A DNA stretch of 64,000 nt, taken from the NCBI GenBank assembly GCA_007449985.2, contig VIIQ02000006.1, positions 620,001 to 684,000 of the forward strand. Reading direction: 5' to 3'. The notes below the pieces were generated by a model. That model saw only the letters and a list, made by a program, of their open reading frames with translations. It was not told the DNA's origin and ran no database searches. Positions 1 to 12,120 of this stretch are shown here, piece after piece (the stretch's first letter is position 1; every line of letters starts with the position of its first letter). A program made the position numbers and the translations under genes. Source of the DNA: Desmodesmus armatus. Taxonomy: Eukaryota; Chlorophyta; Chlorophyceae; Sphaeropleales; Scenedesmaceae.

Positions 1-676
1 GGCTGTGGCGTCATCCGCATAGCACTGGCCCAAGTTGCTTCAGTACTTGTACCCATGCAGGGCTGTTAGTAAAAGGTAGTCACTTGTGTCCAGGAACAAT
101 CCGTAGCTATACAGGGATACAACTCTCTTACACCACTTGCTGGTACCCTGTCTCACCTGTACTCCAACCCCCTGCTGCCGGGTTCAGCCGGGCAGCCGGG
201 TGGTGAGGGGGGTGGGTTTGCCACAATGAAGTGGGCCGAAGTCCTAAGGGTAAATCACTTGGTTTGGTTGTACCAGGGGTGACACTAGCACCACTTCGTG
301 TTCGGTCGTTGTGATCCCCAAAACCCCACAGAGGGAGAACACAAGGTTGTCAGACACTGCCTGGCAGGACAGCATTCCCACGACAATCAACGAGACATCC
401 AGTTTCCCCTGCAACTACACGCCTTGCTGTCTTTAAGGCTACAAACGGTCCCTCAAGATACTTGTCAGAAGGAGATATCTTGTGCAGAAGTATCTCAGTC
501 GCCACGTCGACACGCAGAGAGGGGACGACAGGACGCTCAGCTGGCATGGTGGCTCAAAGGTGACTTCTAGCGGTCCGCGCTGGACTCGGTTTGGGCATTC
601 TCTACCACAGGCTTGCGATGTCTGTGCCAGCCTCGCGCTCGCTTCAGGCCTCTGCGCTCAACAGGTTGAACGTTGA
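1..676. other. Upstream region of the Dof gene, no gene recognised
   Basis: Open stretches of 60-90 codons exist on both strands but none resembles a known protein or has matching splice sites. An in-frame TGA directly precedes the Dof ATG at 677, so the tail of this region is probably 5' UTR and promoter. I see no clear TATA box. Confidence 0.4.
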
Positions 677-1960
677 ATGACTTGTGTAGGTGGACGTAGC
701 TGCATGACGCAGCAACACCTGCAGGCAGTCCTTCATGCGGTGCCTTCTATGTGGGGAACTCAGCAGATGGTCCAGGCAGACATGCTCGACCCAGCAGAGG
801 CAGCGGCAAGAGCCCGCTGGGCTGAAGCACAGGGCGAGAATGAAGCTGCGCCGGAAGCAGTTGAGGGCAGCAACCAGCCAGAGGACAACACTACTCAGCA
901 GCACGGGGGTGGCAAAAGCAGCACTGACGGGCACAGCAAAGTGAAGCGGCCCGCAGGCACGCAGCAGTGCCCCAGATGCAGCAGCAAGAATACGAAATTC
1001 TGTTACTACAACAACTACAACATCAAGCAGCCACGCTACTACTGCAGGGTGAGTGCTGCCGCTTGTGCTCGACGACAGCAGCAAGACTGTGCTGTGTGCT
1101 GAGATCACACAAGCTGGTGTGTAGGCGACTGCAAATACAGTGTGGCACTGCAGACAGCCCTAGTTTTTCTGTGGCAAGTGATGGCAAACGCAGCATGCTT
1201 TCATCAACGAGGCCAGATGTAGCACCCTGCCTGACAGCGTGTACTGCATACTGAGCCAAGCCTCTCGTATGTCGGCTGCTGCCACCGCTTCTGTCCTGCA
1301 GGACTGCCAGCGCTACTGGACAGCAGGCGGCACGCTGCGGCAGCTGGCACCAGGTGCAGGCCGCCGCAAGGCCAAGCCAACTGCAGGCAAGCCAGAGCAG
1401 CCAGAGCACAGGGAGGGGTACCACAAGGAGCCCCAGCACAAGCACAGCACCAGGGAGCACCAGCAGACGCAGTCCGAGGATGCCACACCCCATATGGACT
1501 ATGACGGGTCCCTTGCTCTGCAGCCCAGCCCGCAGGAAAACTGGGGGGCTGCCATGGATGGTGGCAACACCACAGCAGCAGCTGCTGCCGCGGCTGCAGC
1601 TGCTGGTGGGGACATGCTGCTCAGCTCAGGCACAGGGGACCTGCTGTCGCCCGGTGCTGGTGTGAATCAGCTCAACTCCTTGCAGTTGCCAGACGGCCTA
1701 ATACCCAACCCCCTGCAGAACTCAGTGCAGGGGGGGCAGGCCCTTGCTGGGGTCATGCAGCAGCAGCTGCAGCAGCAACAACAGCAGCAGCAGCTTCAGC
1801 AGCAGCAGCAGGCAGGCCTGCTGGCAGCCAGCACAGGCTATGGGACCTGCCAGAACGCCACAAGCCAAAACCCTTTGGCTGGGATGCTGAGCCCAGGGGG
1901 CCCAGTAGGGTTTGAGCAGCAACAGCAGCAGCCGCAAAGCCAGTTCCTGCCATCTGCCAT

Positions 1961-1994
<34 letters not shown>

Positions 1995-4900
1995 GCGCCT
2001 TTCACTGCTGGGATGGCACTGGGGCAGTTTCAGCAGCTGCTGGATCCTGTGGCTGCTGCAGCAGCTGGCATACCCCCTGGTGTTGCTGCTGCGACTCTTG
2101 CTGCAGCAGCAGGCCTGGGTGGGCCCCTAGGGTCTGCTGCTCTCATGCAGGCGCAGCAGCAGTGGCAGAATGCAGCGGCGGCTGCAGCAGCGGCAGCACT
2201 GGACCCATACAGGAACCTGGGGGCGCTGGCGGCCATGGCAACAGCAGCAACAGGGCAGCAGGGGCCCATGGGGCATTACTTTATGGCAGCGGCGGCAGCT
2301 GCAGCAGCAGCGTCTGGCATGATGCCGGGCGGCATCGACACGGCTGCAGCAGCGATGGCAGCGGCGCTTGGATTGTCCGGGATGTACCCCCAGCAGGCGG
2401 CAGTGCAGCAGCAGCAGCTCATGGCGGCCGCTGCAGCAGCAACAGCGGCAGGGGGCATGCAGGGTGTTGGGCCGTTGTTTGATGGCATGGGGGCTCTGTT
2501 CGGCCAGCAGCAGCAGCAGCAGCAGCAGGGGACGCAGAGCCAGCAGACACAGCCAGGCCAGCACTTTATGCAGCAGCAAATGCAGCACTTCCAGCAGGCC
2601 CAGCAGATGGCTGCTCAGCAGCAACAGCAGCAGCAGCAGATGCAGCAAGCAGTGCTGCCAGGCGCACAGGCAGGCTTCAACCAGCAGCAGCAACAGCAGC
2701 CCATGCAACAGCAGCAGCAACCCATGCAGCAACAGCAGCAGCAAGTGCCAGAAGGGACTGGGCAGGCAGCAGCAGCAGCTGGTGCTGGGGTTAGCGCAGG
2801 ATTGGCAACGGAAGCTGCTGCTGCTGCTGCAGGGCCTGTGCCAGGGGCTGCTGATGGGATGCCAACCCCTGCAGCTGTTGCTGCTTCTGCAGCCTCTGCA
2901 GCAGCAGGGGCCCATGGGGCTGGTGCTGCAAGTTCGCCCTTTGCGGTTGCTGGTCAACAGCTTCAACAGCAGCAGCGACAAGAGTTGCGTGGCAGCATGC
3001 CGCCTCCACACCCAGTCAATCACCAACAGCAGCAGCAGCAGGGTCACGCCCGTCCCACCAGTGACGTGGAGCTGGATGGCTCTGCTGCTGGTGGGCGCCG
3101 GGTGCGGCAGCGCACCGTCAGCCATGACGGCGGGGAGGCAGCGGACCAGGCTGCTGAAACATTAGAGGCTGCTGCTGCCGCCCCCGCTGCTGCTGCTGCT
3201 GGTGGTGGTGCGGCCTGCATGGCAATAGATGACCCTGCAGCCGCAGCCGCACAGCAGCTGCAGCAGGTGGAGCCTGTCTGTGTCAAACAGGAGCCACAGC
3301 AGGGTGCAGCTGCAGCAGTGCCGGAGCCAGGTGCAGCAGCAGGTGACAGAGGAGACACCCCTGTGCCCGCACCCGGGTCTCAGCCAGCAAGCGCCCCGCA
3401 GCAAGACACCCATATGGCAGCTGCCCCAGCAAGTGATGCGGCTGCAGCAGCGCAGATGCAGCTGCAGGAGCAGGGTGCTGGGGTGAGTGGTGCTCCTGGT
3501 GCAGGTCCTGGTGCTGCTGTTGCAGCGGCAGGTACAGCTGAAGAGCTGAAGCAAGTCTTGGCAGAAGCCGCTCCAAAGCAGCAGCAGCAGGTAGCAGCTG
3601 GTAATGCGGCACCTGACGCTGTCGCTGCTAGCGCCGCTGCTGGCCAGGCCCCAGCGGCAGCGATGCAACCTGCGCCTGTGCTGCCTCACATGGCGCCGCC
3701 TGCGCTGCTGGCCCATCAGCAGCAGCAGGCGCAGCAGGCGCAGCAGCAGGCGGCGTTCTGGCAGAACCAGATGCAGCAGCAGTACCAGCAGCAGCTTCAG
3801 CAGCAGCAGATGATGCAGTTCCAGCAGCAGCTGCAGTTCCAGGGGCAGCTGGCACAGCAGCAGAACCAGGTCCACCTGCAAGGCCTGCTGCAGCACATGC
3901 AGGGACAGATCGCGCAGCAGAAGGCTGTACCGCCAGAGCTCATGATGATGGCCCAGCACATGCAGCAGCAGCTGACGGGCATGGGGATGCTGCAGAATGC
4001 TCTGGCAGCAGGCAATATGGCACAGCAGCAGGGCGGTGGGGGTGGGGTGGGTGGCAGTGCAGGTGCACCGCTGATGCAGTTGGGGTTGAGTGATGCCTGC
4101 AATGCTGCTGCAATGGGGTTGCTGCCGCCAGACTGGCTCCAGCAGCAGATGCTGCCTGGGATGATGGGCATGCCCCCTCCTGGGCTGGGGGCGCTCATGC
4201 CTCCCTCTGGGGTGCCACCTATGTTCCCTGGGCAGGGGATGGACATGCCTCTGGCTGCGCTCAAGCAGCAGCAGCAGCAGCAACACGCGCAGCAGCAGAT
4301 GCAGCAGGCAGCAGCGGCGGCTGGTGGGCCTCTGGCGGCATCGGTGCAGTTTGCGGCTGCGCTGCAGCAGCAGCAACAGCAGCAGGGAGCTGGCCAGGCG
4401 CCTGCTCCTGCCGCGCAAAGCCTCGCGCAGCCGAACGCAGGCGCAAACCCTAATGCAGGAACCGCACAGAACGCCTTGCTGAACCCGGCAGCGTCGAGGT
4501 GGCCACAAGGGAGTGATGCAGCGGCGGCTGCTGCTGCAGCAGGGTTCTGGCCAGGGCTAGGTGGTGGTGGCCCGCTGCCGTCCGCTGGTGCTGTGTCTGG
4601 CCACCTCCCTGGTTTGACAGGGCTGGGCATGAGTGGCATGACCCCCATGCCAGGGCTGAGTGGGGGTCAGCAGGGGCAGCAGTACTCCGGCGGGGTGGGG
4701 ATGATGGCGGGGTGCACGCAGGGTGGTGGGCTGGGTGGGCAGGAGGAGCAGGCAGGTACAGCCCCAGCCTTGGCAGGGGGTGGCAACGGCGGTGGGGACT
4801 GCGCGGCAGCGGCAGCAGCGGGCGCTGGCCCTGGGGCGGGGGGTGCTGCGGGAGCCAGCCATGCGGGGGCGGGCCCCATGGAGGGGGCTGCAGGGGGGTT

Positions 4901-5000
4901 GGGCGGGTTGCTGGGTTGGGATGCAGTTGCCCAGCAGCAGCAGCTGGCTGGCGGGGGTGTGCAGGCACCGACTGGTGGTGGCTTCCCCACTTGGTTGTGA
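677..5000 (+). CDS. Dof-type zinc-finger transcription factor with giant Q/A/M-rich tail
   Basis: Exons 677-1048 and 1302-5000; about 1,356 residues. Dof proteins are plant-lineage nuclear factors that bind AAAG-core DNA through one C2C2 zinc finger. The finger spans about residues 98-145. It begins [18 protein letters not shown] and continues [10 protein letters not shown] after the intron. Zinc ligands are C98, C101, C123 and C126 (CX2C-X21-CX2C). The intron (GTGAGT...TGCAG, phase 0) falls between the third and fourth cysteines, and joining it restores the domain exactly. The remaining ~1,200 residues are low complexity: long Q runs, A runs, M/G/P-rich segments and an acidic/basic patch near [11 protein letters not shown]. 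They probably act as activation or condensate-forming sequence (inference). The start is the first ATG after an in-frame stop; the protein is far longer than typical Dof factors (200-500 residues). Domain identity is very secure; the start is less so. Confidence 0.92.
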
Positions 5001-8000
5001 GGCTTGGGTTTGGTCCGGCTCCGAGGTCCTGCACTGCAGTCAGTCAAGTGCTTGCTGCTGGCTGGCATGTGCTTGGCTGATAGACACGTCAGCGGCTAAG
5101 GAGGGGCAGTGTTAGTGCATGTTGGTGTTCTTTTGTTGGTCACACAGTTTGCAATTGCACACAGTCAGGATCTGCTGACATCTGAGGTTGTTTTGCGGGA
5201 CCTTGGTGTGACGTGATGCAGTGGCTGTGATTTTGCCGGTATCTGTGCAGCACACGCATGCAGGTATCTTCAAGAAGGCCAATGCAAGACAGCCATGCAG
5301 CTTGGGTGTGGTAGTGCTGGCCTGTCTGTTGTGGCAAGGGGCACAGCAGCTTGGCAGAAGCTGGGCCATGGGGCCAGCTGCAGAAGTTGTGTTCGGGTCT
5401 GTAGTGTTGGCAGGGAGCGGCTGGGTGTGTGACGACAGGGGAAAAGCTGCAGGCACTCTGGCTGTGTGTGTTGCTCTTTGGGAACAAACAGCGCCTCGGC
5501 CCAAGTCAAAAGTGGTGTCGGTCAAGGAGTTTATATCTATATGTTGTGCTGCTGTCCTGTGTGTGTTGTGGTGCGGTTCAGGTGGACCTTGTGGGTGTGG
5601 TTGCTGGTTGCAAAGTAGCAACTGCAACTTGTGGTTGCTGGTTGCAAAGTAGCAATTGCAACTTCTGTGCCGCCAGCGTGAGACAGAGTACATGTGCGTG
5701 CGTGTGAGTTGGATAGCGCAGGATTGAGTGTTTGTTTGGCATCAGCGTTTGTTTGGCGATGCAGCTCCCAGGCTGGTCGTGTGTTGTGCTGCATAGCCGC
5801 TCTACAGCTGTTGAGCAAGCTGGTGGGTGAGGTCGTGCGGTGATTTGTGTTGAAGGCATGCAGGCAACCTTTGTCTTTGTGGCTCTGTCAAGAACTGTCA
5901 GCAGCTGTAGCTTGTGCTATCGTGTCTGTTGGGGTGAAGTGTAGAGGCGGGGGCTTGTGCGGTGGTCCTTGGCTTGGTGGATGTGCGATGGAAGTGCACT
6001 TGAATCGGGTGGGCTTTGCAAAGGTTGTGAGGGCTTGGCACGTGTTGTCAGCATCAGTCACTCTCACACCTCCTGGCAGCACTCATACTCATGGTCATGC
6101 CAACAGTCTGCACACAGGCAGGCAACTGGCTTGCATGTGTGTGACTGTTGCAGCAGTCGGTGAGCAAGCTTGTGCTGCACACTTGACAGGGTCACCTTTC
6201 CCATGGAGTCTTCGGCCCTTTGTTCGCCGCCGCCATTGTGTGACAAGCACGCATTGTGCTGATCTGTGATGTCAGCATTGCAAGCAGCCAGCCTTGAGCT
6301 TCTGGGTGTTTTTGCAAGGCTGTGCCGCACTCCGGCACACATGCAGGGTCCTGACACGCATACAGTGCCTGTTGCGTGTGGGGCTCTTGGCGGGTCCGTC
6401 ATTTCGCCATGCTAGGAATGTGGCGGTGGGGTGGGGGGTGCGCAATGGTTTGTTTGATGGGCTAAGTGTGGTGTGTGGGGAGAGCCGTCATAGATGCTGT
6501 GTTGTTGATTGAGCCTGTTCTGGGCGGGCCGACTGTGTCCCATGGGAAGGGGGCTGGCAGTTACTGTGCCGCCACAGCGCCAGCAGCGCCGCCTGTTGGT
6601 AAGATCTCAATGGTTCATCAGCTGCTGAGTATGTGCGGGCCAGTGTGCCGGGGAGAAGGCACGTGTGTTGGTGTGCTGGTAGGGCTGCGTGGTTTGTTGT
6701 GTTTTGTTTGCTGTCAAGAACTGCTCTGCCTGCAGCAGCTGCAAGAAGCAACACTGTCGTTTGCCATCCAGCAGGACAGGCACGCTGTGCACGCCGCGTC
6801 TGTCACAGCACTCGATGTTTGGGGTTTTGTGATGCATGTTGCCATCGGTTGTGTTTGCTGCTGGCTGAGCCTGTTGCGATATGTTTTTGTTGTTGTTGGC
6901 CCTTGTTTGAGGATGCTGGTGACGTTTGAATGTTCGTGTGCCAGGTTGTGCTCGGTTGATTGGTGGATGGGTGGTCAATACCACACATCCAATGGCTCTG
7001 CAGCCTCTCCCTGTAATCCCTCGCCGTCTTTGCATGGTGGTTGCTAGGCACTGCTCCTGCCGTGCCTGTAGGTTGTCAGCACTTTCCTTCGAAGCCATAA
7101 GCAAGGTGATATGGCATATTTGCGCAGACACAACTGCTGTGTGTGGGGCTGTGACAGACCACCCTGCTGTCATCAGTGGTCGCACATTCCCAAGCCTGTG
7201 TCTGTCATCTCGTAGGTTGCAGTTATGCCCAGTGTATCGCAGCGTTTGTTTGTTGTGGTGGTGAGGTGCGTTGGGAGTTTATTGTGCCCCTCTCAGGTGT
7301 ACTCTCTATGCAGTGTCAGTGCAGCCTGTGGCGTGCTGTTGTCAGCGCTGACTTAGGCCTGCATATGTCTTTGGTGTGCAGCCTTCACTGGCAGAGGCCT
7401 TGGCCCCACTACCATGTAAATGCTGAGTGTATGTGGGGGGATCCCAGCCATTGTAGTACTCTGTTCTTCTGTGTGTTGGCTCCATTCAAAGTGCTAGCTG
7501 GTGCAAGTATACCTTGGTGCTTGGTTTGCTGCGGCTGAGGTTGTGTGGGCGTTGATAAGTGTTTGCACCGCTTGCCAGTGCTTGGCAGGCGTAAAATGTG
7601 GCTGACCACTACTGCTGACTGTCGTTGGGCGGTGTGCATGTTTGTGGTCGGCAACATGTGGGTGTTCAGTGTGTTGGCACACTGACCAGCTGTTGCGCAC
7701 CAGCTGTGAAGATGTAGCATGCTTTGTCATGTTGCTGTCACCTTCCCAATTTTGCGATGTAAGCTTTGGCCTGCATCGCCAAGCTGACGTCTTGGCCGCG
7801 GCTTGACTTCAGCAATGTGTATGGTAGTGTTGGCCGACATCAGGCTTGATACTGCAACATACCATGGATATCAGACAGGTCTGGGAGAGTTTTGGCCTGA
7901 ATGCTGTCCACACAGTGGAAGATGTCCAGATCACAGCCAACTGCACTGCCCTTCACATGTTGCATGGTGACAGTGCACTGTGTGACATTCGGTGACATTC

Positions 8001-9039
8001 ACTGCCCCTGCGCTGTTCACAATGCACCTTGTCGTTCTCATTCATCAGCAGGGCAGCAGTGAAAGGCTTGTTACCAAAGACATCAACACACACTACAACA
8101 TCAAGAACACAACTACTTCCAATTGCAACAACTACAAACTCCATGCCCTGCCAACACCATGCACAGGGGCCAGGTGACAATTCTGCACACCCTGAGCAGT
8201 GTACACTGGTAGGCTTTATTTGCGGTCAGCTTGAGCCAACAGACAATGCAGTTGTGCGAACGCCACCACAGTCAACACACTTGATTCCGCAAGCAATGCT
8301 GCACCACGTACATACTCTGGAATACCCCTGACCGCAAGATTGCCAAGGCCTGGAGTGATCCGCCACATATGCACATCAATTGCAACTTGCTCTGCCCTTT
8401 GCTGGGGACATCATGCTGGGATCAAAAAAATCTTCAGCATACATCAACATAACACCTTGAAAGTGGCAGCTTTCTGGCACTGCGGCCAACTTGCTGAGAA
8501 TTGTAAGTTCTTCAGCATTAGCATACATCAACATTGCCATCATGAAAGGAGCAGCTTTCTTGCACTGTGGTGATGCTGGGACTGCCTTCTCAACTTCCAC
8601 CCTCAGTTAACCTGCATTGTGCATGCACCAGTGCACACTGGTGAGGGCCAACCAGGACATTGGGCAGCACAGAAACAGCAAGCACGGGCGACAAAAGCAC
8701 GATGGCATTCAAGACCAAGGCCAACATAAACCCTGCGAGATTTCAAATCCGCCAATGGCCGGGCCAGTGCAAGCTCTGCTATACTTTTGACAGGGCGACA
8801 GGCTCTGCATGTATAGCCTGGAGCAGTCATGCTGCGATCATTACGTTTTGATTGCAGAGTCTGCTTGCCAGTCCAAACCATCCCAATAACAAAGTCTGGA
8901 TGCATGTCAAAACGTTGGTGGGGCTTAACCCAGCCAGAACTAATGCGATGACTTGACAATCCTGCCAACATGCAATTTGAGTCTCTGTCCGCACTAGTAG
9001 TGCCCTTTCGATTGCGCAAACCTGACAGCGTAGCAGCAC
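5001..9039. other. 4-kb stretch without a recognisable gene
   Basis: The left end should be the Dof 3' UTR. The first TGTAA, the usual green-algal polyadenylation signal, that I noticed downstream is near 7012, which would imply a long UTR; this is uncertain. The rest is TG/CA-rich with no convincing exon on either strand. It holds a 34-bp tandem duplication at 5597-5664. Near 8435-8575 a segment of about 85 bp containing CATACATCAACAT and GGCAGCTTTC/GAGCAGCTTTC occurs twice. Confidence 0.4.
5597..5664. repeat. 34-bp tandem duplication with internal dyads
   Basis: Two copies, 5597-5630 and 5631-5664, differ at one base (AACTGC versus AATTGC). Each contains GGTTGCAAAGTAGCAA-type inverted sequence that could fold into a small hairpin. 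Confidence 0.8.
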
Positions 9040-10989
9040 CTACCTCACAGGAGTGCCGCGCGTTTGCCCTTTGTGGCACTCAGACTTCTTGTACTTGACA
9101 ACGTAGTACACCTTCTTGTGCTCCTTCTTGCAGTCGCACTGCACAAGCAGTAGGTGGGCAGTAAATTGACCATGGTTTGAAGGGAGTGGGACATGCGCAG
9201 AGCTGTTGTGGCCCCACATCCAGCAGGCCCTGGGGAGTGACCCTGATACATCTGCACGCTGCATGTGTACTGGCAACGCTCGTGGCTGCTTGAAATGCGC
9301 AATGCAGTAGCAGCCAAGGACAGGATCACACCGCGTGCATGTAACCTTTCTGGCCAAAAAAACCATTTCTGGCCTGCGCCTATGGCCTAGTTGTGCTGCA
9401 TGATTGCCAGCTGAGCAGGATGTGCGACAAATGGGTGCTAGTAGCTGTTGTTGTCTTGTGGGCTTCATCGCAAGGCTGGCTCGCCCCCCCCCCCCGCTCA
9501 CCTTCTTGTGGTTGTGCCTGTAGTAGCAGTGCTTGTAGTACTTCTTGTCCTCGCACTTGTCGTTGTCCTCCTCATCGCAGTCGTGGCACTCATCCTTCTC
9601 CTCCTCTTCCTCCTCCTCGTCATCCTTCTCGTAGTACTTCTTGTACAGGATGTACTTCTTGTGGCCCCAGCTCTCAAAGTCATACTTGTAGCCATGCTTG
9701 CCGGTCACTGCAGTGCATTTGGGTGCAGGGGGAGCAGCAGGCGGCATTATGGTTGGTGCAGGCGCTCTGTCACTTCCAGGGGCGGCCTGTGCTGTCCAGC
9801 CCGTATGCTGGCTGGCTGTGGTGGCGAATGCATATGCCAATTGGAACTGTCCCAGGCCCTAAATTGAATGCACTTTCCCCAAATGCATACATCCACAGGG
9901 TGGTATCTGGCAGTCGGAATATGCCTTGATGCGTTATCGGGGGTCGCGGTCGCGACTTACGCAGGGCGCGAGAGCCAGCAGGCACAACACCGCTGACAGC
10001 ATCTGCAGCGTTCTCGTCCTCACTGCGGCAGGAGAGAGATGATGCCAATGCACAGCAGAGCGGTCAGTCAGACAGAGTCAACCACCCCCCCTGAAGGTTC
10101 AGCCCTGGGCAAGGCAAAATTTTGGCAGGCACAAGTCGATGTCTCCTTAGGCTCTCTTTGGATATCAGTTATTTGTCTTTACACGTTTTGAGGCCAATCC
10201 AGCCTCCACGGCTCCTATAAAGTGCTTGTGAAATGGGATCATGCTGAGCTCATAGCACGAAAACCGGGCGTTTCCTTACCCCAACACTGCATGTGGCATA
10301 CATACAGGTGGTCTTTGTTTTTTTGAATGCCTTGTGCTCGCTCCTGGGCTTGCCCACGCTGTTGTCACAGTGTGTTCACGGGCCAGGGGCGAGTTGGTGA
10401 GCGTGTATAGACAGTTTCGTAAGCTGCATGTATTTCTAGGCAAAGCTAGTAAATGTTGTGAAACTCTGTGCCCACGCAGACTCCACAAAAGGGAGCTAGA
10501 GATCCACCCCTCTGACACCCAAAAGAGCGCCTGAGTGACGGCTTTTATCGCTTCATCATCAACCTATAGGTACCAAGTAACACTGTGTGAAAGGGCATCC
10601 CAGATTGCGCTGCCCAGCCAACGCTACCTTGGAAAACCCACCCGACATCACACATATGACAGGAGAAGTCCCAAAAGAGCGCATCGATTTGCCTCAAGAC
10701 TAGCTTGACACAATCATCTATATCCATACTATAACTTCCTATCTCTGCGTGGCAGATTGCTGCCTGTGCTGGACGCAAGACACATCGGGACAGCCAGAGT
10801 CAGGTCCCAGAAGGGACCTTCAGGGGGGGTGGAGTCAACTTGGGGTGCATTGGGGCAGAGCGCAACCAAATTCATCTGTATCCTGCGCGTGAGCTGATAC
10901 AAGCGTACAAAGTGGCCTTACCTGCGGGCTGTGGCGATAGCGAAGAGGGCGAGCAAGCCCAGGAGGAACAGGGCCTTGGTGGCAGCCAT
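9040..10989 (-). CDS. Paralog G1: secreted Lys/Tyr/Asp/Glu/Cys-rich protein
   Basis: Exons 10989-10922, 10022-9961, 9707-9502 and 9138-9040; about 144 residues. Family not recognised. Exon 1 encodes an N-terminal signal peptide (MAATKALFLLGLLALFAIAT). Exon 2 gives a short segment ending VPAGSRAL. Exon 3 gives the charged core with KKYILYKKYYEK, an acidic run, CHDC and YYKHCYYRHNHKK. Exon 4 begins CDCKKEHKK and contains YYVVKYKKSECH. Seven cysteines lie after the signal. Intron phases are 2, 1, 0, as in all four other copies. Copy-specific traits: the acidic run is expanded to seven E before K, and the usual stop after the final CH is lost (TAA to AAA), adding ten residues (KGQTRGTPVR) before a TAG. 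Probably exported to the cell wall or medium; structural or metal-binding roles are guesses. Confidence 0.85.
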
Positions 10990-11070
10990 TGCGACTCGAA
11001 AGGCAACTCTTGGATGGAGATGCTGCGAAATTGAATGGAGTGAAGCTGATGGCTTGGAAACACTTGCGGG

Positions 11071-11129
11071 TTAAATAGGAGCGTTATCACGTGTAATGTT
11101 ACATTGTCATATTTGCGACGTGCATTGCG
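11071..11129 (-). promoter_or_regulatory. G1 core promoter and shared upstream element
   Basis: Read on the minus strand, CGCAATGCACGTCGCAA (11129-11113) precedes a TATTTAA box (11077-11071), which lies 88 bp upstream of the G1 ATG. The same 17-mer occurs in the same orientation upstream of G2 and G4, and the box position matches all five copies. Confidence 0.65.
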
Positions 11130-12120
11130 CCACCGAGGGTCGTCACGCCGCGACCGCAGGGCAACGCCCCGATGACCCTCAAAGCTGCTCAGTGCTGTTG
11201 ATTTAGCCTTGCACAGCATATGCCTGCAACGTTCAAGGCAGCGCCTTCCTTGCGACGTTTCCCTGTCTGTCAACACTGAGCCCAAAGCATGCATTAGGTA
11301 ATGAAAAACCTACGATAGCACACAAAAGTGGACAACTCTGCAGTGTCACCAGACTGTGCTGGTTCGTGCAAACCATGTGCTGCAGGAGTGCACAGCTGTT
11401 GCAGCAACGCCCTGCAGAGCTCCAGCAACACACTCCACACGCCAAACACCAGGGCAACCTTGCAGTTGCGACATCAATGTTGTTGGGTAACAACAGCCTG
11501 CAGACAATGCTGCAAAGGTCGAGCTGTCATGCCAGGTCTCCCTGCAGTCACACCTGCCAGGTTGATCGGCTTTGGCCCCTCAGATCAGCCGCAGCTGGTG
11601 TGAAGCTATGTCAGCTTAAAATTGCTGTCGCATTGATGAGACTCAAGGAATTTACTGAAGCTATTAGCATCCCTTGGAAGCGTCGTGCAATGCTGCTTTG
11701 ACACATCAGCAGCAGACTGCTGCTGACTGGAACCCGCACTGCACACCATGTGCTCAGCTTTCAAGCACAGTCGGTCCGGAGCCACCAGCTTACAACCACT
11801 TGCCTCACAAGTCTGACCAGCAACGCACACCTTGCGAGGCTGGAGCAATACACATCGCGCAGTCAAGGTGCGGCAATACATCGGGCAAGTTGTTGGCAGC
11901 AACCATGCTCACATTCTTCTCCTCACAACCGATCAAGCAGGGACAACCCAGCGCTCATACACAGTGCTGTGATCACAGAAAGAGGATACAGGAGACAACC
12001 CATCAGAGGCAGCAGTCACCCCTCTCATCCACAGCCCCACCCACTCTCCACATGCCTCTCCTTTTGTACAGACACACCACTGCTGCTCATCCAGGAAACA
12101 CTGCACCTGGCCTGAACTGG
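11130..12120. other. G1 upstream flank, duplicated sequence
   Basis: No gene seen. Segments such as GCACAGCTGTTGCAG near 11390 and CACACCTGCCAGG near 11550 recur, diverged, upstream of G2 (about 18110 and 18260) and G3 (about 21820 and 21990). The flank therefore belongs to the same duplicated unit as the secreted-protein genes. The right end should hold the 3' UTR of the GST gene. Confidence 0.5.

Noticed and set aside
2127..4508. Long open frames (265-448 codons) on both strands overlapping the Dof tail
   Set aside because: CAG/GCA repeats lack stops in most frames; the peptides are pure L, S, C or A runs mirroring the Dof Q/A runs.
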